Shown here one piece after another: positions 8,729 through 16,325 of a stretch of DNA of 64,000 nt. The number at the start of each line of letters is the position of its first letter. Within the stretch, counting starts at the first letter, position 1. The notes beneath the pieces are model-generated. The model saw only the letters and a list, made by a program, of their open reading frames with translations, did not search any database and was not told the origin of the DNA. The stretch comes from an uncultured Bacteroides sp. Its GTDB lineage: Bacteria; Bacteroidota; Bacteroidia; Bacteroidales; Bacteroidaceae. The stretch is from NCBI GenBank assembly GCA_900555635.1, contig USLU01000001.1:62001-126000 (forward strand), given 5' to 3'. The translations under genes and the position numbers were made by a program.

Positions 8729-9283
8729 TTAGAACCCTTTTTCAGCCATATACTTCCAAAGAGGAGCCGCCATCAGAGCTTGGCGGATACTCCCTTGCTG
8801 CAATAATTCCTTCACTTCTTGAAGCGAAAGAAGATGCACAGTTAGACTCTCCGTATCTTCCAGATGTTGTTCGGAAACCTTTTCCACATCTGTAGCCAGA
8901 AAACAGTAGGTGATATTGGTATGTGTGCTTGGGTTAGGGGAGATTTGCATATACTCTTTCCAAGTTCCATTTCCATAACCGGTTTCTTCCAACAATTCAC
9001 GTTGTGCTGATATTAAAGGAGAAGCATCCTCCGAGTCACAAACTCCGGCGCAAAGTTCATAGCACGTTTCCTGTATTCCATGTCGGTATTGACGTATAAA
9101 TACAAACTGGCCGTCGCGGGTGATGGCGATGGTATTTACCCAATCGGGGTATTCCAAGATATAATAAGAAGGGATGTGGTTTCCGTTTGGAAGTACCACA
9201 TGATCCTTACGTACAGTCAGCCACGAATCTTTGTATAGGTATTCGCTGGAAAGTATATCCCAGGCTTCCTTTGATTTTTCCAT
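8729..9283 (-). CDS. Nudix hydrolase, ADP-ribose pyrophosphatase-like
   Basis: A 184-residue Nudix protein. The core of the Nudix box is RELLEETG at residues 95-102, preceded by AGVCDSEDASPLISAQ. The spacing before RE is one residue longer than the strict consensus, and the first acidic residue is Asp rather than Glu. The upstream strand VFIRQYRHGIQE and the YELCAG segment match the ADP-ribose pyrophosphatase (NudF-like) subgroup, which cleaves ADP-ribose to AMP and ribose-5-phosphate. The substrate is an inference. It converges on topB with 3 bases between the stop codons and has a consensus -7 element upstream. Confidence 0.85.
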   Translation of the reverse strand: MEKSKEAWDILSSEYLYKDSWLTVRKDHVVLPNGNHIPSYYILEYPDWVNTIAITRDGQFVFIRQYRHGIQETCYELCAGVCDSEDASPLISAQRELLEETGYGNGTWKEYMQISPNPSTHTNITYCFLATDVEKVSEQHLEDTESLTVHLLSLQEVKELLQQGSIRQALMAAPLWKYMAEKGF

Positions 9284-9328
9284 AATTGCAGAAATGATTT
9301 ATTAAAATTGTTTCAATACTTGAAATAA

Positions 9329-9336
9329 CAAAGTTA
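9329..9336 (-). promoter_or_regulatory. -7 element (TAACTTTG) for the Nudix gene
   Basis: On the minus strand this is an exact TAnnTTTG match 46 bases before the Nudix start codon. No clear -33 TTTG is visible; the position overlaps the start of the long inverted repeat. Confidence 0.5.
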
Positions 9337-9346
9337 TAGAAATAAA

Positions 9347-9578
9347 TTATAATAACGTGAGTTCAATGAATTTACACAGAATACTCGGAGTGGCTTAATT
9401 CCCCTCCTCTCGGGAGGAGGGGTGCCCTTTAGGGCGGGGTGGTAGGTGAATGCATAGGCTGAATTATCTTCTCAAAGGTACGAATTTACCTACCACCTCC
9501 CCCCGTTGGGGTACTCCTCCTTCAGGAAAGAGGAGAATCGAGATACTACTACAAATTCATCGAATTCACGTTATAATA
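9347..9578. repeat. About 230-bp imperfect hairpin element overlapping the CPBP stop codon
   Basis: Outer arms of about 26 bases (near 9347-9372 and 9553-9578) are inverted copies differing at two positions. Inner arms (about 9398-9450 and 9487-9540) are G/C-rich inverted copies built around GGGCGGGGTGGTAGGT on one side and ACCTACCACC on the other. No coding sequence is present. The right outer arm includes the stop codon of the CPBP protease gene (9571-9573). It has the shape of a non-autonomous mobile repeat (MITE or REP-like), but no transposase or clear target-site duplication was found. Confidence 0.7.
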
Positions 9579-10311
9579 GATAGAAGATGCAATACATCAT
9601 TAAGAAATTAAAACCTGAATGGGCAGCAACTGCTCCCCAAATAGAATTGCAGTATAACTTACATCTGAAAAATACCTGACTTGTTATGAACATAGACAGA
9701 ACCCAAAGTGCAGTAGGGCCAGGGAGGAAATGCCATACTCCACTCATATAGATTATTCCAAAATGAGCAATGTGAGTAAGTGCAAAGGCTAGTGAATCGA
9801 ATATAGAAGCTTTTGCTTCTCCAAATTTAGGAACAAAACTACCGTGGATGATGCCACGATATAAAAACTCTTCACCTATGGGACTGAATATCATGCTTGG
9901 GATGACTGCTATCCAAAAGTAAATGGATCTATTGGGACCTGCTATACCGCTACTGGGATTATTCCCTCCGATATATACAAATGCATTTTCTACGGATGTC
10001 TGAAATAGAACAGAAAATATACTGAATATAATGTAGCATATCAGTCCTCCTGCAATGAAAGACAAAATAATACGCCACCAATGCGAAGGACGTCTTATCC
10101 CTATATTTCTTCGTCCATCTTTCGTGAGTAAAATAAACGGGACAATCCACATGGATAAAAATACGAACATTACGATGCCATAACTTCTGTCTACATAAGA
10201 CTGAAGCACTATAATGAAACGGGGTATCCCAAACAAAAGAATAAGGAATACTCCTAATTTCCAATTAAACTGGAAGCGGGACCTCCAATACTTCCTTAAA
10301 TAATGTTCCAT
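9571..10311 (-). CDS. CPBP-family intramembrane metalloprotease
   Basis: A 246-residue polytopic membrane protein with about six to seven hydrophobic helices. The CPBP (CAAX protease and bacteriocin-processing, formerly Abi) motif EExxxR occurs as EEFLYR at residues 147-152. A second histidine-containing motif, ALTHIAHFG, lies about 35 residues later. Family members are glutamate/histidine intramembrane proteases implicated in prenyl-protein processing or bacteriocin immunity; the substrate here is unknown. It ends inside the long inverted-repeat element, so the last three residues and stop may be element-derived. The next gene upstream on the same strand is anmK, 27 bases away, so the two are probably cotranscribed. 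Confidence 0.88.
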   Translation of the reverse strand: MEHYLRKYWRSRFQFNWKLGVFLILLFGIPRFIIVLQSYVDRSYGIVMFVFLSMWIVPFILLTKDGRRNIGIRRPSHWWRIILSFIAGGLICYIIFSIFSVLFQTSVENAFVYIGGNNPSSGIAGPNRSIYFWIAVIPSMIFSPIGEEFLYRGIIHGSFVPKFGEAKASIFDSLAFALTHIAHFGIIYMSGVWHFLPGPTALWVLSMFITSQVFFRCKLYCNSIWGAVAAHSGFNFLMMYCIFYLL

Positions 10312-10338
10312 AGTGATAGGCTGCTTTTAATTTTCCAT

Positions 10339-11424
10339 TCAACTATTCATCTTAAATAACATTCCCCCTATATTATCCATCTGTGCTCCCGTTACAGAGG
10401 CTAGGCAGCTAGGGATATCCGCCATATAGAGGGCGCCGAGGAAAGCAAAGATGAGTGCTTCTTTATATTCAATAATTTGTCTATCGGGAATGATTATCTC
10501 GCATGGACAAAGTGCGTCCATGCGTTCTATGAGGAATTTATTGAAAGCACCTCCTCCGGTTACCAATAGTTTGCCGCTGCCGTTAGAGTGGGGGTGGGCT
10601 TTGATAACACGCGAAATCTGATAAGCGGCATGTTCGTAGAAAGTACGTAGCTTGTCCTCCAAGCTTAATCCGTAACGTTCGAGCATCGGATATACTAAAG
10701 TTTCCACCCATTCACGTCCCAAAGACTTAGGGCCGGATTGGTGATAAAAATCCATACCATTCAGTTCTTTGAAAAGTTCTTCGCAGATGCGACCTCGCCG
10801 GGCAATTTCTCCATCACGGTCGAACTCTAAACCTATTTGGCGGCAATAATGATTGATGACATAGTTTACCGGACTGATATCGAAGGCAATGCGCTTTCCT
10901 CCTTGTGTTAAAGATATATTGGAAAAACCACCTATATTCAAGCAATAATCGTAATCGGCAAACAAGTACTTGTCGCCAATAGGAACGAGCGGAGCACCTT
11001 GACCGCCTAACATAATGTCTAATCTTCTGAAGTCAGATACCGTAGGGATGCGTGTCTCGGCAGCAATGGCAGCGCCATCTCCTATCTGGAACATAATCTT
11101 CTTTTGCGGTTCGTGGAAAATGGTGTGCCCGTGGGAAGCAATAATATCGGGACGAACTCCAAACTCCTGCATAAATTCGTTTACCCGTTCGCCGAGGAAC
11201 TTACCGTAAGCGCTGTGGAAAGTAATGAACTCTAATGCATTCATCTTTTGTGCACCCGTGCCGAGGATTTGCTTCATATCATCGGGATAAGCATAACCTT
11301 TGGCGCAGTCGATGTGAAAAGTCCATTTGTCAGATTGCTGGTGAAAGGTACAGCAGCAAACGTCCAGCCCGTCAAGAGAGGTGCCGGACATCAGTCCGAT
11401 TACTTGAATCTGAAAGTCTTTCAT
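10339..11424 (-). CDS. anmK: Anhydro-N-acetylmuramic acid kinase
   Basis: A 361-residue sugar kinase of the ASKHA fold. It phosphorylates and opens 1,6-anhydro-MurNAc to MurNAc-6-phosphate, recycling peptidoglycan fragments in the cytoplasm. The N-terminal ATP-binding signature GLMSGTSLDGLDV is exact for the family. ASHGHTIFHEP, LNIGGFSNIS and LLVTGGGAFNKFL are further conserved blocks. Length agrees with the family (about 360-370). It lies between the CPBP protease and a dipeptidase gene on the minus strand. An operon with the 27-bp-distant CPBP gene is likely. Confidence 0.96.
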   Translation of the reverse strand: MKDFQIQVIGLMSGTSLDGLDVCCCTFHQQSDKWTFHIDCAKGYAYPDDMKQILGTGAQKMNALEFITFHSAYGKFLGERVNEFMQEFGVRPDIIASHGHTIFHEPQKKIMFQIGDGAAIAAETRIPTVSDFRRLDIMLGGQGAPLVPIGDKYLFADYDYCLNIGGFSNISLTQGGKRIAFDISPVNYVINHYCRQIGLEFDRDGEIARRGRICEELFKELNGMDFYHQSGPKSLGREWVETLVYPMLERYGLSLEDKLRTFYEHAAYQISRVIKAHPHSNGSGKLLVTGGGAFNKFLIERMDALCPCEIIIPDRQIIEYKEALIFAFLGALYMADIPSCLASVTGAQMDNIGGMLFKMNS

Positions 11425-11505
11425 GCTATTAGATAGTTAGGTATCAAGTATGTCTTCAGAATTATTCTTTATGAAATAATCCTGAAGACATGATTTCTTG
11501 GAAGT

Positions 11506-12861
11506 TTATTTGTAGTTTAGATAGAATTCCACTACTGCTTCAATTCCTTTGCGGAAAATATCCAGCGGTATGTTTTCATTGGGTGAGTGGATAGCATTGG
11601 ATTCTAATCCAAATCCCATCAATACTGTTTTAATTCCCAATACTTGTTCGAAAGTCGAAATAATAGGAATACTTCCTCCCCGGCGTACAGCCAATGGTTT
11701 CTTGCCAAACGCTTTCTCAAATCCTTTTTCCGCTGCTTGATAGGCGGGAAGCGTGATGGGGCATACATAGCCTTGTCCGCCGTGCATAGGCGTAACTTTC
11801 ACTTTTACGGTATCGGGGGCAATACTTAGGATATAATCGGCAAACAGTTGTGAAATCTTATGATGATCTTGGTGGGGTACTAACCTGCAAGACACCTTTG
11901 CAGTAGCTTTAGAAGGAAGTACTGTTTTCGAACCTTCCCCTGTATATCCTCCCCAGATACCACATACATCAAAAGACGGACGGCAACTGTTGCGTTCCAA
12001 CGTACTATAACCTTTCTCGCCGAACAGTGCTTTTACGTCAATGGCTTTCTTATATTTTTCCTCATCGAAAGGAATGTGGGCTATCATGTCCCGTTCTGCT
12101 TGTGGCACCTCTTCTACATCGTCGTAAAAACCGGGTACGGTAATACGCCCGTCAGCGTCCACTACCTGGCTAATCATCTGACAAAGCACATTGATGGGAT
12201 TGGCTACAGCGCCACCAAAGTGTCCGGAATGCAGGTCACGGTTGGGGCCTGTTACTTCTATTTCCCAATAAGCCAGTCCGCGAAGTCCGGTGGTTAAGGA
12301 AGGAAGATCGGCACCGAGCATGCTGGTATCTGATACCAATATCACATCTGCTTTCAACAACTCCTTGTGTTCCTGGCAGAAACCTTCGAGGCTTGGAGAG
12401 CCGATTTCTTCTTCACCTTCAAAGATGAATTTGACATTCGTATTCAGCAGATTATTCTTTACCAAATATTCAAAAGCTTTCACTTGTATGAAAGATTGCC
12501 CTTTGTCATCGTCGGCACCACGTGCCCAGATGTGTCCGTCGCGTATTTCCGGTTCGAACGGTTGGCTTTTCCATAGCTCCAACGGTTCGGCAGGCATTAC
12601 ATCATAATGGGCATATACCAGTACGGTTTTTGCCTTTGGGTCAACGATCTTTTGTCCGAATACAATCGGGTTACCTGCCGAGGGCATCACGAGTGCTTCA
12701 TCTGCTCCGGCTTCAAGTAACAATTGCGCCCAACGTTGGGCACAGGCGAGCATGTCGTCGTGATGTTCCGGCTTGGCACTGATACTGGGAATACGGATGA
12801 GGCTGAACAAGTCTTCCAGCATCTTAGGCTCATTCTCTGAAATATATTTCTTTATTTCCAT
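11506..12861 (-). CDS. M20-family dipeptidase
   Basis: A 451-residue zinc metallopeptidase. The first metal ligand and catalytic Asp are in VYAHYDVMPAE, the bridging Asp in ARGADDDKGQ, and the general base Glu plus next ligand in FEGEEEIGSPS. LRGLAYWEIEVTG marks the lid/dimerization domain, and the final His lies in SNAIHSPNENI. This arrangement is typical of the CNDP/PepV-like dipeptidases that hydrolyse Xaa-Xaa dipeptides in the cytoplasm. No signal peptide is seen. Exact specificity cannot be stated. It is followed on the minus strand by anmK after 81 bases. Confidence 0.9.
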   Translation of the reverse strand: MEIKKYISENEPKMLEDLFSLIRIPSISAKPEHHDDMLACAQRWAQLLLEAGADEALVMPSAGNPIVFGQKIVDPKAKTVLVYAHYDVMPAEPLELWKSQPFEPEIRDGHIWARGADDDKGQSFIQVKAFEYLVKNNLLNTNVKFIFEGEEEIGSPSLEGFCQEHKELLKADVILVSDTSMLGADLPSLTTGLRGLAYWEIEVTGPNRDLHSGHFGGAVANPINVLCQMISQVVDADGRITVPGFYDDVEEVPQAERDMIAHIPFDEEKYKKAIDVKALFGEKGYSTLERNSCRPSFDVCGIWGGYTGEGSKTVLPSKATAKVSCRLVPHQDHHKISQLFADYILSIAPDTVKVKVTPMHGGQGYVCPITLPAYQAAEKGFEKAFGKKPLAVRRGGSIPIISTFEQVLGIKTVLMGFGLESNAIHSPNENIPLDIFRKGIEAVVEFYLNYK

Positions 12862-12900
12862 AAATTATACTATTCTCTTCCCCTTTTCAGGGGAACGGGG

Positions 12901-13977
12901 TTAAAGCTGTGTTGTTCTATCTATCAGATAGTAATCCAATAATGTCATTGCAGTCATTGCTTCTACAATAGGTACGGCACGCGGCAGTACGCAAGGATCA
13001 TGACGTCCGCGAGCTTTAAGGGTGGTATCTATGCCGTCGATATTTACGGTATGCTGTTCCATCAATACAGTGGCTACGGGTTTGAAGGCAACACGGAAAT
13101 AAATATCTTGTCCGTTGCTGATGCCTCCTTGAATACCTCCTGAATGGTTGGTGCGGGTTTCGATACGTCCGTTGTTATTATAAAAAACGTCATTCTGTTC
13201 CGAGCCTTTTTGCTTTAATCCTTTGAAACCATCTCCGTATTCAAAGGCTTTGGCGGCATTGATACTGAGCATAGCAGCTCCGAGTGCGGAGTGTAGTTTA
13301 CCATATATGGGTTGTCCCAGTCCGATGGGGCATCCTCGTATAACGCAGGTAACAACACCTCCTATTGTATCTCCTTCACCTTTTATTTTGAAGATCAGGT
13401 CTTCCATTTCCTTTGCCTTCTCGAGATCGGGACAGCGTACAGGATTGGTTTCAATTAGATCGAGATCATAAGCTGTGTAATTCTCTTCCAAGCGGATAGG
13501 ACCTACTTGCGAGGTATATGCTGTGATTTGAATTCCTAGTTGATTGAGTGCTAGTTTAGCCAATGCACCTGCCACAACGCGCGAAATGGTTTCGCGGGCG
13601 GAAGAGCGTCCTCCTCCCCGATGGTCGCGTATGCCATATTTCACTTTATAAGTATAGTCGGCATGCGACGGGCGATAAATTTCTTTCAGATTGTTATAAT
13701 CGTCCGAATGCTGGTTTTCGTTCCATACAATAAAACCGATGGGGCAGCCGGTGGACTTGCCCTCAAAAATACCGGAAAGGAATTCTACTTTATCACCTTC
13801 TTTTCGTGCTGTGGTGATTCGTGATTGTCCCGGACGGCGGCGGTCCAGCTCTTTTTGCACAAAATCCATATCGATGGTTATTCCTGCCGGAAATCCATCT
13901 ATCACGCCTCCTATGCCTTTACCATGTGACTCTCCGAAACTGGTAAGGCGAAGAATATTTCCAAATGAGTTGAACAT
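12901..13977 (-). CDS. aroC: Chorismate synthase
   Basis: A 358-residue FMN-dependent enzyme that makes chorismate from 5-enolpyruvylshikimate-3-phosphate, the last common step of aromatic amino acid synthesis. Signatures seen: GESHGKGIGGVIDGFPAG near the N-terminus, RPSHADYTYKVKYG, GGGRSSARETISRVVAGA, and the C-terminal GRHDPCVLPRAVPIVEAM. Length matches the family (about 355-365). It lies 39 bases upstream of the dipeptidase on the same strand, so the two could share a transcript. No obvious promoter consensus was found before its start. Confidence 0.97.
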   Translation of the reverse strand: MFNSFGNILRLTSFGESHGKGIGGVIDGFPAGITIDMDFVQKELDRRRPGQSRITTARKEGDKVEFLSGIFEGKSTGCPIGFIVWNENQHSDDYNNLKEIYRPSHADYTYKVKYGIRDHRGGGRSSARETISRVVAGALAKLALNQLGIQITAYTSQVGPIRLEENYTAYDLDLIETNPVRCPDLEKAKEMEDLIFKIKGEGDTIGGVVTCVIRGCPIGLGQPIYGKLHSALGAAMLSINAAKAFEYGDGFKGLKQKGSEQNDVFYNNNGRIETRTNHSGGIQGGISNGQDIYFRVAFKPVATVLMEQHTVNIDGIDTTLKARGRHDPCVLPRAVPIVEAMTAMTLLDYYLIDRTTQL

Positions 13978-14242
13978 ATCAATTGCTTTAAAGGTTTATA
14001 TATGAAGCTAATGCGCCAATTATTTCTTCAAAATAGAAGCTTTTGGCACTATAAAGATAACAATTTCTTTTTAAAAACGTTTAATCCTTTATAATAAATA
14101 TACTTTTGGAACCTCATACATCGCCGGATACTTATTCTAAAGAAAATATTTAATCTCGTAGTCAACCCAATCAATGTTTTTTGAGTTTTATCTGCCATCT
14201 GCCACCTTTTTACTTATACTTATTTGATATATAGCTGTTTAT

Positions 14243-14295
14243 AGTGTTGCAGATACCTGTTGCAGATGGGTTGCAGATAATTTATCTGCAACACT
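14243..14295. repeat. 13-bp inverted repeat with three internal GTTGCAGAT copies
   Basis: Arms AGTGTTGCAGATA (14243-14255) and its exact reverse complement (14283-14295) enclose 27 bases. GTTGCAGAT occurs three times directly (14246, 14259, 14270) and once inverted in the right arm (14285-14293), a layout that suggests a protein-binding cluster or a cruciform. Confidence 0.7.
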
Positions 14296-14390
14296 CCATT
14301 TTATAAAAAGAGAAAAGGCGATAATTATACACGGGAATACATGGTTTTAGTTCTTATACTATATGAGATAAATTCTTAGTTCATAGATGT

Positions 14391-14426
14391 GAACAGTTTG
14401 TTTTATATAATATAAACAAACTGTTC
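14391..14426. repeat. Perfect palindromic inverted repeat (13-bp arms, 10-bp loop)
   Basis: GAACAGTTTGTTT (14391-14403) is exactly complementary to AAACAAACTGTTC (14414-14426). The loop is A/T only. No T-run follows, so it is not an obvious terminator; an operator is plausible. Confidence 0.75.
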
Positions 14427-14451
14427 AAGCCTATGAAAATAATATGTTTTG

Positions 14452-14539
14452 CTTGGTAAAACGAAATGTTCTACTTGTTTAAATAAATTATTTCCCTTGT
14501 TAAAACTGATTGTATAGCTTGTTTCAACTAATCGTTTTA
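14452..14539 (+). repeat. Degenerate 22-bp periodic motif array (four units)
   Basis: CTTG-initiated units begin at 14452, 14474, 14496 and 14518, exactly 22 bases apart. The first about 11 bases of each unit are similar (consensus CTTGTTWAAAC); the other 11 vary. The spacing is two helical turns, so a regulator would contact one face of the DNA repeatedly. The array ends 142 bases before the lipoprotein promoter. Confidence 0.65.
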
Positions 14540-14680
14540 TTATATAAGGAAGATGACAGGTCGTAGTTGTCTCTTTCTGTTAGTTGGATACTTTTAGTAT
14601 ATAATCACTTATTTGGCATAAATCGACACGTTTTACTGATAATACATGAAAAAAGGAACATTCTTTTTTAAGAAAAGGAC

Positions 14681-14711
14681 TTGTACAACAACCTTAAAAA
14701 GTGTTACTTTG
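14681..14711 (+). promoter_or_regulatory. Promoter of the 14786 lipoprotein gene
   Basis: TTGT at 14681-14684 and TTACTTTG at 14704-14711 are separated by 19 bases. This is close to the Bacteroides TTTG/TAnnTTTG pattern, with one mismatch in the -7 element. The 5' untranslated region would be about 70 bases. Confidence 0.6.
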
Positions 14712-14785
14712 CACCTTCGATATAAAAAGGGAAATTAATAGCTCTTTAGGGAGCTTTTTATTAACTAAACAAGTACTCTTAAAGT

Positions 14786-16201
14786 ATGAAAAAGAATTTA
14801 TTTTATTTATTTGCATTGATCTGTTCAATGAGTTTATTTACCGCTTGTAGCGATGATGACGAAGACACTGGCTGGACAGTATATCAAGAACCTACAGAAT
14901 TTGCAGCAGATAATGCTACATTTACAGTTAATGGTACAGAAGTGGCTGTTCAAGAAAGATATCCGCTTAAGTTAACTGCGACTTCTGCTACTGCTGGTAA
15001 ATTAGTTATCGGTTATACCGGTTCTGGTACAAATGTAAGTATTGGAACTAATTATGAGATGGATGTAACTTTAGTTAAAGACGGACAAGGTTATAAAGTC
15101 TTAGGAGAGAAGGAGTTTAAAGCTGGATATATGTTGAAAGTAGAAGGCCGTGTTGAAGGTGAGAAAATAGTAATGGCTTTGACTACTTCCGGTTATGCAA
15201 GTATTGTTGGCGATTATACACAAGCTTCTGGAAAGTTGGCTGCTACATATAACGGAGCAGAAGTGAAAGCGGGTATGCTAACTCAACCTGCAGTTTCATT
15301 TGCTGCAAGTTCTGCGACTGAAGGCACTCTGACTCTGAAATCTATAGTTCCAGGAGTAGGTGAGTTTAATGATGGAGGTTCTTTTGAGCCTAATATAAGT
15401 ATTCCTATTGCGTTAACAGTGAATGATAATGTTTATTCTTTTACTGGTGAATTAAAAAATAGTACAGTTTATTCGGCATCGGCTGTTAAAGTAGAGGGTC
15501 AAGTGGTTGATGGTAAGATGACTTTAGCTATAACTCATAAGATGACTTCGGATGCTGTAGGTGATTGGAAAGTAAAGATGGCAACAGATAAAACTGCTGA
15601 GGTTGTATTTAATTTCCATACGGCAGCTAATAAAACTACATTTTCTGATGAATTGATGAAACTTGTTGCTGCTGATCCTGCTATTTCTCAGATTATAAAG
15701 AAAGAAATGACGGATCAAGAATTGTCTGCTGTAGTAGGAGGAATGTTGTCTACTTATGTTCCTAATCTGAATGGTATCAAATTAACTGAAACAGGTGGTG
15801 TAACTCTTAGCTTTACAGCATTAGGTTCTACAGAACCTACTGAAATTGCAGGTATATTAAATTATATTATAAAGGATGGCAAACTTTCTTTGGTTCCTGA
15901 TATGGGTGCGTTAATGGGAATGATGCCTACAAATACGAAAACTTATAATCCGAATGGAATTTTATCAGGTGATGGTATTCCTTTCGATTTTAAGGTTCAA
16001 AATGGTAATTTGACTTTGTCTGTAGCTCAAGATGTTCCATTGGGACTGCTTCCCATTGTACAAATGTTGATTATTCCTTCATTAGAAGGGGTAATTGATG
16101 AAGCTACTATGGCAATGATCAATACAATACTTTCTGAGGTAATGACTATTTTAAGTACTGAAGGAACTACTTTGGAGGTAGGTATTGTTATGACTAAGTA
16201 A
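14786..16201 (+). CDS. DUF4925-like lipoprotein
   Basis: A 471-residue lipoprotein. The signal peptide ends in a lipobox with Cys21 (MSLFTAC), followed at once by acidic residues (SDDDED), the pattern that marks surface export of lipoproteins in Bacteroides. The mature protein is beta-strand rich, with repeated modules of the form FAASSATEGTLTLKSIVPG, and ends in a region rich in Met and Ile. It resembles the Bacteroides DUF4925 family by overall style; that assignment is from memory and not certain. No catalytic motif is visible. It is a single-gene unit with its own promoter, an unusual upstream repeat region and a strong terminator. Confidence 0.7.
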   Translation: MKKNLFYLFALICSMSLFTACSDDDEDTGWTVYQEPTEFAADNATFTVNGTEVAVQERYPLKLTATSATAGKLVIGYTGSGTNVSIGTNYEMDVTLVKDGQGYKVLGEKEFKAGYMLKVEGRVEGEKIVMALTTSGYASIVGDYTQASGKLAATYNGAEVKAGMLTQPAVSFAASSATEGTLTLKSIVPGVGEFNDGGSFEPNISIPIALTVNDNVYSFTGELKNSTVYSASAVKVEGQVVDGKMTLAITHKMTSDAVGDWKVKMATDKTAEVVFNFHTAANKTTFSDELMKLVAADPAISQIIKKEMTDQELSAVVGGMLSTYVPNLNGIKLTETGGVTLSFTALGSTEPTEIAGILNYIIKDGKLSLVPDMGALMGMMPTNTKTYNPNGILSGDGIPFDFKVQNGNLTLSVAQDVPLGLLPIVQMLIIPSLEGVIDEATMAMINTILSEVMTILSTEGTTLEVGIVMTK

Positions 16202-16228
16202 TTCGTTTCTTGACAAAAAGATAGGATC

Positions 16229-16255
16229 GCCCCATCACATGGATTGTGATGGGGC
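16229..16255 (+). terminator. Rho-independent terminator after the lipoprotein gene
   Basis: Perfect 11-base G/C-rich arms (16229-16239, 16245-16255) with a 5-base loop are followed by GTTTTCTTT. It lies 27 bases after the stop codon. Confidence 0.92.
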
Positions 16256-16296
16256 GTTTTCTTTGCAATCTGTTAGTGGAAATAAAAACAATTTCT

Positions 16297-16304
16297 TACA
16301 TTTG
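16297..16304 (+). promoter_or_regulatory. -7 element (TACATTTG) for the 16326 gene
   Basis: Exact match to TAnnTTTG, 22 bases before the start codon and just after the preceding terminator. No clear -33 element was seen. Confidence 0.55.
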
Positions 16305-16325
16305 CGTCAATAAATACAAAACGTA

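Larger units (their letters stand above)
13978..14785. other. 808-bp gene-free, A/T-rich region with structured repeats
   Basis: No reading frame of note exists here on either strand. It is the divergent space between aroC (minus) and a lipoprotein gene (plus). It holds two 13-base inverted repeats, a 22-bp periodic array and the lipoprotein promoter, each listed separately. A small RNA is possible but no terminator-like hairpin with a T-run was identified. Confidence 0.7.

Noticed and set aside
14391..14426. Invertible promoter with recombinase sites
   Set aside because: The arms are only 10 bases apart, too close to flank a switchable promoter, and no site-specific recombinase is in the window.
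14452..14539. CRISPR array
   Set aside because: Units are only 22 bp with about 11 similar bases, too short and degenerate for repeats with spacers, and no cas genes are present.
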